This document shows positions 50,643 to 58,560 of a stretch of 58,560 nt of DNA, one piece after another (position 1 is the first letter of the stretch; the number at the start of each line of letters is the position of its first letter). Source of the stretch: Phycisphaerae bacterium (GTDB lineage: Bacteria; Planctomycetota; Phycisphaerae; UBA1845; UTPLA1). Location: assembly GCA_030432035.1 (NCBI GenBank), contig JAUIHO010000002.1:1-58560 (forward strand), written 5' to 3'. A program made the position numbers and the translations under genes. The notes under the pieces were generated by a model that was not told where the DNA came from, ran no database searches, and saw only the letters and a list, made by a program, of their open reading frames with translations.

Positions 50643-52111
50643 AATTTATGATTGCTCCCGCCGACCCATCAACAAACGAAACAAAGCCAGCCGCACCGGC
50701 GCCGATGCAAGTACCGACCTGGTTGGTCGGTCTGGTGGTGCTCGCCGTCGTTTGGCACGGGGCCATCGGCTTTCTTGCGCCCGATCACGAACTCACGCCG
50801 GACGAGGCAGAGTATTTGGCACTGGCCGAATCGTTGGCGGCGGGGGAGGGGTTTGTTCTCCCGACCGGCGACTACGCCAAACGCATGCCGCTGTATCCGT
50901 GGCTGTTGTCGCACCTTCGCGGCGAACAGGAATTTAGCGAGTGGCGCTCGACCATCGATCTCGTGCAAAGCGGCATGGCGGCATGGGGCACGATAGCATG
51001 GGCGTGCTGCGCCGGTGTATTGGCCGGTCGCCGCGCGGGAATTTTGGCCGGGCTTATCGCCGCGCTGTATGGGCCGTTTGCGTTTCTTCAAACGCAGTAC
51101 TTAACCGAGACGCTGACGATTGCATTGCTCGCCACGGCGCTGGCGGTTTATCTCGCGTACGCTATCGCCGTTGGTCGACCAAAGAACACGCGCACGATGG
51201 CGCTCGTCGGCGTGTCGCTGCTCATCGGTCTCGCCACCCTCGCCCGCGCCAACATGTTGGTCGCGCTAATTCCGTTTGCCATTGACGTCACGTTGCGTCG
51301 CCAGAATAACAGTCGCTTCGTCGGCGCGATGGCGTTGCTTCTACCGGCGGGTCTCATGCTGGCGAGTTGGGCTTACCGAAACGAGCAGCAAGTCGGCAAG
51401 TACACGCTCTCGACGATCGGCGGGTTAAATTTCTATCTGGGGAACAATCCCGATTACGCCTCGGATGCCGGCGTCGCGTCGGCAGATTACCAACGCTTCG
51501 ATCGTTTGCGCGCCGATGGTCTGTCCGAAGTCGAAGCCGATCGCGCCCTGTATGCGGAGGCTTGGTCGTTCATCCGGAATCAACCGGGAACGGCATGCGC
51601 AAACTTGGGGCGTAAGCTCGTCACGTTTATCACGCCGACGACTCAGCGCTTCGGTCCGGTGTTGCTCGTGTTGGTCACGGCGCTACCGGCATACGTTTTA
51701 TGGTTGCGACGTAAGCGCGAGGCATACGACGGTAATGTGTCGAAGCACGCGCTCGCAGTAACGCGCGGCGTGTGGGTCGCCGCGGCGATTGCCTTGGTGT
51801 GGCTCCTCTATTGGTTGTACGCGCAGCTTAGCGCGCAAGTCGCGGCGGGGGGCGGTGTCGGTATGCCACCGCCGTATATCGCGCCGCACTATCTTCTCCC
51901 GCTCGGTGCGCTGGCGCTGGTGTTGTCGCGCTTCGAATTTCAAACGCGCCGGTTGCTTGCTGGGATCGTTCTTGTGCAATTGGCCGTCGCGCTGATCTTC
52001 ATTCCACTCTCGCGGATTCGCTGGACCGTGGACGGCGTGTTGATCATCGCACTCGCTGTCGGCGTGATTCAAATCTGTGATTACCTGCGCCGACCGACGA
52101 GCGAAGCGTGA
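50639..52111 (+). CDS. GT39/ArnT-like integral membrane glycosyltransferase
   Basis: The 490-residue protein has about 11 membrane spans. The first periplasmic loop holds the acidic motif 'LTPDEAEYLALAESLAAGEGF', typical of dolichyl-phosphate-mannose-type (PMT/GT39, GT83) transferases, where an Asp-Glu pair serves in catalysis. It would transfer a sugar from a polyprenyl-phosphate carrier to a lipid or protein outside the cytoplasm. Overlap with lpxK suggests lipid A as the acceptor, as with ArnT, but this is inferred. The start is GTG at 50639 (overlapping the lpxK stop) or ATG at 50648. Confidence 0.82.
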   Translation: MKFMIAPADPSTNETKPAAPAPMQVPTWLVGLVVLAVVWHGAIGFLAPDHELTPDEAEYLALAESLAAGEGFVLPTGDYAKRMPLYPWLLSHLRGEQEFSEWRSTIDLVQSGMAAWGTIAWACCAGVLAGRRAGILAGLIAALYGPFAFLQTQYLTETLTIALLATALAVYLAYAIAVGRPKNTRTMALVGVSLLIGLATLARANMLVALIPFAIDVTLRRQNNSRFVGAMALLLPAGLMLASWAYRNEQQVGKYTLSTIGGLNFYLGNNPDYASDAGVASADYQRFDRLRADGLSEVEADRALYAEAWSFIRNQPGTACANLGRKLVTFITPTTQRFGPVLLVLVTALPAYVLWLRRKREAYDGNVSKHALAVTRGVWVAAAIALVWLLYWLYAQLSAQVAAGGGVGMPPPYIAPHYLLPLGALALVLSRFEFQTRRLLAGIVLVQLAVALIFIPLSRIRWTVDGVLIIALAVGVIQICDYLRRPTSEA

Positions 52112-52177
52112 TGGTTCATCGCCGGAAGCGCCCCGCCGGTTATCGCAGCAATCTCACACGCATATGCCAACGAGTAC

Positions 52178-52250
52178 ACCGGTTACAAACCGGTGCCACA
52201 GCGCAGAAGGAAACGAACGGGGTGCCCAACCCTTTCCAAGGGTGGGGGAC
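52178..52250. repeat. Compound repeat: ACCGGTT palindrome plus GGGTGCCCA hairpin
   Basis: ACCGGTT-ac-AAACCGGT (near 52180-52196) is followed at 52219-52250 by GGGGTGCCCAACCCTTTCC and AAGGGTGGGGGAC, a variant of the repeats at 22061, 22132, 38633 and 39461. It lies directly upstream of purQ. Confidence 0.75.
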
Positions 52251-52321
52251 AAACGCACCGCCGAACGCTCCACCACGCCGACCCTGCTGACCGATTTCCG
52301 ATTCCCGCTACAATCCTCCGC

Positions 52322-53119
52322 ATGGCGACTCCCAATGTTCTCGTGTTGCGTGCTCCCGGTATCAACTGCGACGATGAAACCGTCTTCACGTGGCGGCTGG
52401 CCGGCGCGCAGGCGAAGGCCGTTCACATCAACGAGCTGATCGAATCGCCGACGCTTCTCGACGGTCAACAGGTACTCACAATTCCCGGCGGCTTCAGCTT
52501 TGGCGACGATATCGCCAGCGGCAAGGTGCTCGCCAACCGCATCATCCAGCGCCTCGGTGATCACCTCACGCGCTTCGTCGAACGCGGCGGATGCGTCCTC
52601 GGAATTTGCAACGGCTTTCAGGTGTTGGTGCGCACCGAGCTCGTGCCGGGTGCCGATGCGCCGGCGCGGGCGACGCTCGGTTGGAACGAGAGCGGCCGCT
52701 ACGAAGCGCGCTGGGTGCGCCTCAAAGCGCTCACCGATCGATCGCCATTTTTAGAAGCCGGCGCCGAGTACGAATTCCCCATCGAGCACGCCGAAGGTCG
52801 CTTGCTTTTCGAAGACGGTGCGGCCGGTGCCGAACGCCTCAAAGCGGCGGGGCGCGTCGCGTTGGAATACATCGCGCGCGACGGCGGTGACGGCCCTGTG
52901 AGTTTCCCCGACAACCCCAATGGCAGCATTAAAAACGCCGCCGGACTGATCGATGCTTCGGGGCGCGTGCTCGGGCTGATGCCACACCCGGAGCGCTACA
53001 TCGATCCGACGCAATACCGCACGGGCCCGCTTCGCAATACTAAAAACGGCGATTTGCCCGTTGCCGATGGTCTGCGCTTCTTTCAAACCGCCGTCCGTCG
53101 CATTGCCGCCGAAGCTTAA
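52322..53119 (+). CDS. purQ: Phosphoribosylformylglycinamidine synthase, glutaminase subunit
   Basis: The 265-residue enzyme is a class I glutamine amidotransferase with the nucleophile C96 in 'GGCVLGICNGFQVLVR' and the His-Glu dyad in 'LMPHPERYIDPT'. The start 'VLVLRAPGINCDDETVFTWRLAGA' and 'IPGGFSFGDDIASGKVLANRI' are PurQ signatures. It supplies ammonia to PurL in the fourth step of purine synthesis. At 265 residues it is longer than the classic form of about 225. The ATG at 52322 was chosen because the family N-terminus begins there; the frame upstream only reads through a repeat. purL and purS are not in the window. Confidence 0.94.
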   Translation: MATPNVLVLRAPGINCDDETVFTWRLAGAQAKAVHINELIESPTLLDGQQVLTIPGGFSFGDDIASGKVLANRIIQRLGDHLTRFVERGGCVLGICNGFQVLVRTELVPGADAPARATLGWNESGRYEARWVRLKALTDRSPFLEAGAEYEFPIEHAEGRLLFEDGAAGAERLKAAGRVALEYIARDGGDGPVSFPDNPNGSIKNAAGLIDASGRVLGLMPHPERYIDPTQYRTGPLRNTKNGDLPVADGLRFFQTAVRRIAAEA

Positions 53120-53317
53120 ATCGGCGATCTCGCCTGCTAATACTGCTACGGCGATCCTTGCCGAACCGGGCGCAAATAGGGGCAAGATTCCTTTCAAAAT
53201 TGTCGCCGACCGTCGATAGAAGTGGATCATATTTTCGACATTTGCCGCCGCTCTGGTGCATGACGTGAGCGCTATCGGTCGGCCCGCAATACACCCCAGA
53301 CCCGCAAGGATGCGACC

Positions 53318-55153
53318 ATGTTTTCCCCGACCCGCATGATGGTAAGAGCCGCGATGATCGGCATCTTGTTGATCGTGGTTTCCAACGGCTGCTCGAATCA
53401 AAAGCCGGCACCGTTCGAGCCCGAATCGCGCGTGCTGAGCGACAAGCACGAAGCGCCGTTCAACCCGCAAGAGCGCTATCCCGGATGGGCCTTCGACCAG
53501 CCCGAATACCTGCAACCCAACACGCCGCTCGATGCCGAAATGCCGAGTCGCGGTGACGACCCCAATCACTTCTTCACCAACAACTGCGTCGTGCTGATCG
53601 AACAACCCAGCGGCTACACGCCTGAAGAAATTCCGCGGGTCGCCGTGTATCGCTCCGACGACAACGGCTTCACTTGGAAGCGCGACGGAATGTTCGGGCG
53701 CGAGCAACAGTACTACGCGCTGGAGACCTACGCCGATGGTGACTACGGCATTCGCTTCGTCGGTCCGGGTCAGCAACTGGCCGAGCGCACACCTGCCGAT
53801 CCGCAGCGCGTGTATCACGTCGATACCCAACCGCCGGAACTCGAGATCGAAATCAACCCGGAAAAAACCTGGTATCGCCCCGGCGATCAAATCAAGATCG
53901 CATGGGCGGCGCGTGACCCGCATCTCATCGCCAACCCGGTGCGCCTCGGCATGTTGATGGACTTTACCGGCGACGTTCGTAACTTGGTTGAGTTGCAACG
54001 CGACTTGGCAGACGAAGGGTCGATGACGTATCGCATCATGCCCGACACGGCCGGACACGAAATCGTCTTCCGCGTCGAAGCGTTGGATCGCGCCGACAAC
54101 CTCGGCCTTGCTTACTCGCATCATCTGCAAATCGTCGATCAGGATGCCGAACAGATCGTGCAGAAGCGCGCCCGTCGTCCGCACGACGATCGCCTGCCGG
54201 CGCGACCGCAACCTGCGCCGCAACCGGCACCCGTTCGATCGAATCCGACGGCCACGATGGAAACCATGACGCCGATCAGCAAGGCGACGCCGACGACGGT
54301 CAGCGAACCGAAGACGATCGAAGCGGCGAAGCAGCCCAACACCCCGACTGTGATCAGCGCCGCGTCGATGACGAATGACGAACTCGCCGTCAACGACGGT
54401 GACGATTCGGTGCAGTTGATCATGCGCCCCGAGCGCGAGCCGACGCACAAATCGATTGCGATTCGCACTTCAGAAAAGAAAGGCGATCACGCGCCGGCGA
54501 TGACGGCTGTGACGATCGCGCCACGTAACACGGCGGCGAACGACACGGAAGCAGTCGCTGCCAAAGACGAGCGCAAGGTGGACGAAGCGAAGATCGCCGC
54601 CGATGCGGCACGTGGCGAAGAAGTCATCGCGTCGTTCAAGACGGCGTTCAGCAAGATGGCCGACACGGTCGCGACTGCCGCCGAAGAAGCACAAAAGGAA
54701 CAGGCGTTGGCGCGTGCCGACGAAGAGAAGGAATCGGAAGACGAAAGTACCGCAACGACTGTCGTCGCCACGCGCGACGAATCGGAAGCGGACATGACGG
54801 AACAAGACCGCACGTCGGTTAAGGTCGTTCCCGTTGCAGCGCGCAGCGACTACAACGCGTCGGCTTCGCCTTCAACGTCGCGCGGCACGGCGCCGCTCGC
54901 GACACCCGATGCGAACACGCTCGTCGCGCCGATGCCCGGCATCGTCGCCAGCGACAGTAACGCGGACGGCTCGTCACATCCGTGGCGGTCGCTCGGCAGC
55001 AAGCCCGATAGCGGCAAGGCACCGGTTTGGTCGCTGCCTTCCGACAAGCCATCGCTTCGCGGCCGACCCACCATCCGCGTGGTCGAACAGCCGACGCGCA
55101 GCAAGAAGGTTTATGCCGGTACGCCGACGGAAGACGAAACGCCGATCGACTAA
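53318..55153 (+). CDS. Large lipoprotein with disordered C-terminal half
   Basis: The 611-residue product has a lipoprotein signal with Cys in 'VVSNGCSNQ'. Residues about 30-290 form an ordered region ('RYPGWAFDQPEYLQP', 'VAVYRSDDNGFTWKRDGMFG', 'RVYHVDTQPPELEIEIN', 'HEIVFRVEALDRADNLG') that looks like a BNR/Ig-like beta structure. The remaining 320 residues are rich in Ala, Glu, Thr and Pro, and are probably disordered or coiled coil ('KMADTVATAAEEAQKEQALARADEEKESED'). No family was recognised. A terminator lies 55 bases after the stop. Confidence 0.7.
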   Translation: MFSPTRMMVRAAMIGILLIVVSNGCSNQKPAPFEPESRVLSDKHEAPFNPQERYPGWAFDQPEYLQPNTPLDAEMPSRGDDPNHFFTNNCVVLIEQPSGYTPEEIPRVAVYRSDDNGFTWKRDGMFGREQQYYALETYADGDYGIRFVGPGQQLAERTPADPQRVYHVDTQPPELEIEINPEKTWYRPGDQIKIAWAARDPHLIANPVRLGMLMDFTGDVRNLVELQRDLADEGSMTYRIMPDTAGHEIVFRVEALDRADNLGLAYSHHLQIVDQDAEQIVQKRARRPHDDRLPARPQPAPQPAPVRSNPTATMETMTPISKATPTTVSEPKTIEAAKQPNTPTVISAASMTNDELAVNDGDDSVQLIMRPEREPTHKSIAIRTSEKKGDHAPAMTAVTIAPRNTAANDTEAVAAKDERKVDEAKIAADAARGEEVIASFKTAFSKMADTVATAAEEAQKEQALARADEEKESEDESTATTVVATRDESEADMTEQDRTSVKVVPVAARSDYNASASPSTSRGTAPLATPDANTLVAPMPGIVASDSNADGSSHPWRSLGSKPDSGKAPVWSLPSDKPSLRGRPTIRVVEQPTRSKKVYAGTPTEDETPID

Positions 55154-55207
55154 TCCGCGCCAGCCATCGAAGTGCGATGGCCAGCCTCCGAATTAAACGA
55201 AACCTTA

Positions 55208-55240
55208 AGCCCCGGCCCTGAACCGCCGGGGCTTTTTATT
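55208..55240 (+). terminator. Intrinsic terminator
   Basis: AGCCCCGG at 55208-55215 pairs with CCGGGGCT at 55226-55233 around a 10-base loop, followed by TTTTATTT. It ends the large lipoprotein transcript. Confidence 0.85.
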
Positions 55241-55405
55241 TGCCAAATCGTCGTGGAGCCCGCACAGTCGCCTTCTGCGGTGAATTCCGCACGGCGGCGT
55301 GAATCTGGGGCGTCGCTACCGTTTGATTCCCACGGGGGAGGACTGCCGCCAGAAGCCCGGCACCCCGCGAAAATTCGAGCCCAATCCCAATACGAAAGGT
55401 TTTTC

Positions 55406-56383
55406 ATGCAGCGCTCTATCGCTCGATTGTGCATCACCGCGATCTTGGTCGCCGTCACGGCCCCGGTTCTCGCGGGCGAAACCTACGACCTCACGCCCAA
55501 GTTCGAACAGGGCAAGAAGCAGTACATCGAAGAGTCGTCCAAGGTCTCGCAAAACGTTGCCGAATTGCCGATGGCCAACCGATCCTTCGACACGGTCGAA
55601 GGCGTCATCGAAACCATCACCAAAGCCGACACCGATGGCACGACGATGTCGTTGAAGTACGACCGTCAGAGATTAGACCTAACGGTCATGGGCCAGAAGC
55701 AGTCTTACGATTCTGACAACGACGCGGCCGGTTCGCCGATGATTAAGCCGATCTTCAAGCCCATGCTCGGAAAAGAGTTCACGCTTAAGCTCGATAAGGA
55801 TCGCAACCCCGTGTCGGTGACCGGCATCGATGAGATCCGCGCCGATGTCGAGAAGAGCGCAGGCGGCAATCCGATGACGGCGCAGTTGGGTCAGCAAATC
55901 GCCGCCAACCTGACGGAAGAAAGCGTAAAGCAGGAGTGGGGCAAGGGCCGCATGATGTTTGTGCCCGACAAGCCGGTGGCTGTGGGCGACACGTGGACGA
56001 AGAACGACACGCGTAATGACGGGCCGATCGGCACCATCGAAACCAAGACGACTTACAAGCTTAAAGAAGTCAAAGACATGGACGTGCGCGGCAAAACGCG
56101 CAAGACGGCCGTCATCACGTACGAATCGGAAATGAGCCCCGGCAAGGACAACCCCGCCGGTGGTGCGACGCTCAAAAGCGGCACGCGCAAGGGCACGATC
56201 CACTTCGATCTGAACACGCGCCGCGTCTTCGCGGGCAAGTATGAAGGCACGCTCGATTTGGAGGCCCAAGGGCCCGGCGGTCAGGTGTTGAACGTGTCGG
56301 TCACGATCGACGCCGAGCGCACGTGCATGTCGGTGCAGGAACGCGGCAAGCTGCGCGGCGAAGAAAAGAAGGAAGCCGCCTAA
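55406..56383 (+). CDS. Exported DUF6263-like protein
   Basis: The 325-residue product has a signal peptide ('MQRSIARLCITAILVAVTAPVLAGE'). Its long beta-rich domain has 'EGVIETITKADTDGTTMSLKYDR', 'PMLGKEFTLKLDKDRNPVSVTGID', 'FVPDKPVAVGDTWTKNDT' and 'GTIHFDLNTRRVFAGKYEGTLDLEA'. This succession fits the DUF6263 family of exported proteins, whose function is unknown. The ATG at 55406 was preferred over in-frame upstream starts because it begins a proper signal peptide and has GAAAGG 6 bases before it. The C-terminus is Lys/Glu-rich. Confidence 0.78.
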   Translation: MQRSIARLCITAILVAVTAPVLAGETYDLTPKFEQGKKQYIEESSKVSQNVAELPMANRSFDTVEGVIETITKADTDGTTMSLKYDRQRLDLTVMGQKQSYDSDNDAAGSPMIKPIFKPMLGKEFTLKLDKDRNPVSVTGIDEIRADVEKSAGGNPMTAQLGQQIAANLTEESVKQEWGKGRMMFVPDKPVAVGDTWTKNDTRNDGPIGTIETKTTYKLKEVKDMDVRGKTRKTAVITYESEMSPGKDNPAGGATLKSGTRKGTIHFDLNTRRVFAGKYEGTLDLEAQGPGGQVLNVSVTIDAERTCMSVQERGKLRGEEKKEAA

Positions 56384-56489
56384 GCGCCCGTTGCGTCGAA
56401 ACCGTTCACGAACGACGCTGCGCCGGTGTACACTGGCGGCGTCGGGGCGGCGTCGGGGCGGCGTTGCCGTCGAATCCTAGAGATCAACT

Positions 56490-56517
56490 CCCGGCCGCGC
56501 AAGCGGTCGGGCTTTTT
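56490..56517 (+). terminator. Intrinsic terminator
   Basis: CCCGGCCGC-gcaa-GCGGTCGGG is a 9-base-pair hairpin (one G-T pair), followed by C and T6. It ends the DUF6263-like transcript. A short direct repeat (CGGCGTCGGGG, two and a half copies) lies just before it at about 56435-56463. Confidence 0.85.
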
Positions 56518-56559
56518 TCGTTTTTCAGAATCCGCCAATACCCAACTGAGGGCCTCGCC

Positions 56560-57813
56560 ATGTTCAAGTTACACATCACCACGCTCGCCATCGTCATCGT
56601 CGCCGGTGCATCGCTATCCGCCAACGCCGCCGATGTTCAGTGGGGCGGTCCCAAGCAGGACTTTAAATTCAAGGCCAACGGCTTGGCCGAGCGCTGGCCC
56701 GAGTCCGGCCCGAAGACGCTTTGGAAGCGCGACATCGGCGAGGGGTATTCCGGCATTCTGGCCGATGGCGACCGGCTCTACACGATGTACCGTTCCGACG
56801 GCAAGGAAGTCGTCATTTGTCTAAATGCGAAGAACGGCAAAACAAATTGGGAATACGCTTACGACGCGCCGATCTCCAAGGATCACGCCCACGCGTTTAA
56901 CGATGGCCCGCGCGGCACGCCCACGATTTATCGCGATCATCTCTATACCGTCGGGTGCTCCGGCATTCTCACCTGCATCGACCCGGCCGACGGCAAGAAG
57001 AAGTGGCAACACGACCTGTGGAAGGAGATGGACGGCTCGTTCCTCAACCACGGCTATTCGTCCAGCCCGTTCGGTTACGAAAACACGATCATCGTGCCCG
57101 TCGGCGGTGAAGGTCACAGCCTCGTTGCATTCGACCGCAAGACCGGCGACGTGAAATGGCAAAAGCAAGACTTCGCGAATAGCTATTCGACGCCCAAACT
57201 CATCAACGTCGACGGTCAGGACCAGTTGCTCTGCTACATGGCGCAAGAGTTGGTGTCGGTAAATCCCAAAGACGGCGCGTTTCTATGGAAGTATGAAATC
57301 GGTAACCAGTGGAACCAAAACATCACGCTGCCGGTGTGGGGCAACGACAACATCTTATTCATCTCGACCAACGGCGCGGGCAGTCGCGGGCTGAAGCTCA
57401 CGCAAAAAGACGGCAAGACCAACGTTGAAGAACTCTGGTCGAGCCGCAAGCCGGGCGTGCACCACAGCAACGCGGTGCGCGTCGGCAACACGGTGTACAC
57501 CTCGACCGGCGGGCGCGGGCCGGGCGTGTTTTGGGCCGTCGATGTGAAGACGGGCGACGTGAAGTGGCAGGAACGCGGATTCGATAAGGCCACGTTTATC
57601 TATGCCGACGGTCGCTTCATCATCCTCGATGAAAACGGCAACCTCGGATTGGCTACGGCCACGCCCGAGTTCTTCCAAATCCACAGCAAGGCCCAAGTGC
57701 TCACGCCCGAAGGCAGCAGTAAATCGTGGACGTTACCCGCCATCAGCGGCACGACGCTTTACGTGCGCGACAGCGAAGAGATCAAAGCGCTCGATTTGTC
57801 GGCGGCGGGATAG
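56560..57813 (+). CDS. Exported PQQ-like beta-propeller protein
   Basis: The 417-residue product has a signal peptide ('MFKLHITTLAIVIVAGASLSANA'). A seven- or eight-bladed propeller follows, made of units such as 'DRLYTMYRSDGKEVVICLNAKNGKTNWEY', 'LYTVGCSGILTCIDPADGKKKWQHDL' and 'VYTSTGGRGPGVFWAVDVKTGDVKWQ'. The opening 'QWGGPKQDFKF' matches the family's 'W.QWRGPxRDG' start. There is no sign of a fused dehydrogenase or kinase. It probably acts in the periplasm as a binding scaffold. The ATG at 56560 gives the signal peptide; the upstream frame overlaps the previous gene and the terminator. Confidence 0.87.
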   Translation: MFKLHITTLAIVIVAGASLSANAADVQWGGPKQDFKFKANGLAERWPESGPKTLWKRDIGEGYSGILADGDRLYTMYRSDGKEVVICLNAKNGKTNWEYAYDAPISKDHAHAFNDGPRGTPTIYRDHLYTVGCSGILTCIDPADGKKKWQHDLWKEMDGSFLNHGYSSSPFGYENTIIVPVGGEGHSLVAFDRKTGDVKWQKQDFANSYSTPKLINVDGQDQLLCYMAQELVSVNPKDGAFLWKYEIGNQWNQNITLPVWGNDNILFISTNGAGSRGLKLTQKDGKTNVEELWSSRKPGVHHSNAVRVGNTVYTSTGGRGPGVFWAVDVKTGDVKWQERGFDKATFIYADGRFIILDENGNLGLATATPEFFQIHSKAQVLTPEGSSKSWTLPAISGTTLYVRDSEEIKALDLSAAG

Positions 57814-57823
57814 GCTCAATAAA

Positions 57824-57866
57824 CGTCTAAAAGTCAAAACGTCGAAACGTCGAAACGTCGAGCCGT
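57824..57866. repeat. Short imperfect tandem repeat (AACGTCGA)
   Basis: Several copies of a 6-10 base unit around 'AACGTC(G/T)A' follow the stop of the propeller gene. The tract is non-coding in every likely frame. Confidence 0.6.
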
Positions 57867-58002
57867 CAAAATCGAGAGGTGACGAACATGTTGCTGTTGC
57901 TTGGCGGTGGTCTGCCTTCGAACGGCATGGCGTTTCGTGGTTGATTGCGATACGCACCGATGCATCGATGCGCTGGCGAGGTCCGGCTTTTCGTTGCCCG
58001 GT

Positions 58003-58503
58003 TCAATCGCTATCGTCGATAGACGCTTGTAAGTCGCATATCGACGTTTCAAGGCACTTGAGAAACGCCTCACGCTCGATGCGGAGTTCCACTCCAAAGG
58101 AATCAAACTCTTGAAGATCCTTCATCATGGTGACGGCAACTGACGGGAATAAGCAACCCCGGTTGGTCCAGCCGCGCATGACAGTGACGCTATCACCGTC
58201 GCGCGTACAGCGCAGCCATGCGCTACACTCGTCGGACAAGTCGTAGGGAACATAAACCGACTGACTCTGGGCCAAATCGCAGAGGTGTTGGTGAGCGATT
58301 TGCAATAGCTTTCGCAGCGCGCTTTGGGCCTTTGTCTCGCCCGTTTCAAGGTTTGGAAACCAAGCCGGATCGATCGCAAAGAAGTAGCTGTCGGCATGGC
58401 ATCGTTCGCCATCAAACGTCAGCATGATGTCGCCGTGCAGTGTGCCGTTCGATTTGAATTGAATCGATACACGCATCGTTGCGCCCGTTTTGAAGCCGCG
58501 CAT
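58003..58503 (-). CDS. Hypothetical protein
   Basis: The 166-residue (or 157 from the second ATG) soluble protein contains 'VSIQFKSNGTLHGDIMLTFDGERCHADSYFFAIDPAWF' and a helical middle part ('AQSALRKLLQIAHQHLCDLA'), and ends in an acidic helix. No family was recognised, and it has no signal peptide or membrane span. It is convergent with the propeller gene. Codon use is like that of the neighbours. Confidence 0.6.
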   Translation of the reverse strand: MRGFKTGATMRVSIQFKSNGTLHGDIMLTFDGERCHADSYFFAIDPAWFPNLETGETKAQSALRKLLQIAHQHLCDLAQSQSVYVPYDLSDECSAWLRCTRDGDSVTVMRGWTNRGCLFPSVAVTMMKDLQEFDSFGVELRIEREAFLKCLETSICDLQASIDDSD

Positions 58504-58518
58504 CGTTACTGAAGCTGG

Positions 58519-58560
58519 CTAACCTTCGCGATACTTCTCACCAATCGTCGGCACCAAATA
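58519..58560 (-). CDS. C-terminal end of a gene that continues beyond the window
   Basis: From the right edge the minus strand reads 'YLVPTIGEKYREG' and then TAG. It lies 15 bases upstream of the hypothetical gene on the same strand, so it may be the tail of the preceding gene in one operon. Too little is visible to name it. Confidence 0.35.
   Translation of the reverse strand, partial: YLVPTIGEKYREG

Noticed and set aside
52751-54448. 565-codon minus-strand frame across purQ and the lipoprotein gene
   Set aside because: It runs antisense through two supported genes and an intergenic gap; composition explains its length.

Overview
The window looks like part of a planctomycete genome, most likely from the Phycisphaerae or a close relative. 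The sequence-level reasons are an ECF sigma factor coupled to a membrane Ser/Thr kinase with TPR repeats, a Yip1-like membrane protein headed by a 'CGYSL...CPECG' zinc ribbon, many small lipoproteins and secreted proteins of unknown function, PQQ-type beta-propellers, He_PIG and LamG domains, an lpxK gene (so an outer membrane with lipid A), and many dispersed hairpin repeats between genes. The name of the group is an inference; no rRNA or tRNA gene was seen.

Layout. Bases 1 to about 250 are AT-rich and encode a DUF3450 protein fragment typical of marine Gammaproteobacteria, so the left edge is probably an assembly chimera. From 283 to 10235 lie a secreted NxxGxxAF-repeat protein, an ECF sigma/zinc-finger kinase pair, a methyltransferase, an Nfu-type Fe-S protein and a giant AsmA-like protein. 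From 10.7 to 14.7 kb is a multi-PAS histidine kinase with a FixJ-type regulator, followed by a candidate small RNA with its own promoter and terminator. From 15.1 to 21.9 kb is a run of co-oriented genes: a HemN-like radical SAM enzyme, a chorismate-lyase-like protein, a FAD enzyme carrying the halogenase WxWxIP motif, a DUF3311/sodium-solute symporter pair, a 4HBT thioesterase and a membrane protein. This is the best candidate for an uncharacterised pathway.

From 22 to 33 kb are cell-surface and housekeeping genes: a beta-propeller, a protein with a possible C-terminal sorting signal, a D-2-hydroxyacid dehydrogenase coupled to an NTF2-like lipoprotein, a LamG phosphoesterase, and TPR and OmpA-like lipoproteins. 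From 33 to 36 kb a compact NAD salvage operon encodes PncB, a NUDIX/winged-helix protein and PncA. From 36 to 43 kb are a membrane zinc peptidase, a Yip1-like protein and several exported proteins. From 43 to 45 kb is a c-di-AMP operon on the minus strand (CdaA, YbbR protein, and a 56-residue TM/zinc-ribbon protein). From 45 to 48 kb are a second D-2-hydroxyacid dehydrogenase and a GH10-like protein that seems to lack both catalytic glutamates. A repeat-filled 800-bp gap follows, then lpxK with a GT39-like glycosyltransferase, purQ, two exported proteins, a second beta-propeller and a final hypothetical gene.

Genes are often coupled by ATGA or 1 to 4 base overlaps (sigma/kinase, kinase/regulator, DUF3311/symporter, lipoprotein/dehydrogenase, pncB/NUDIX, lpxK/GT). 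Intergenic regions are rich in short imperfect palindromes of at least four families.
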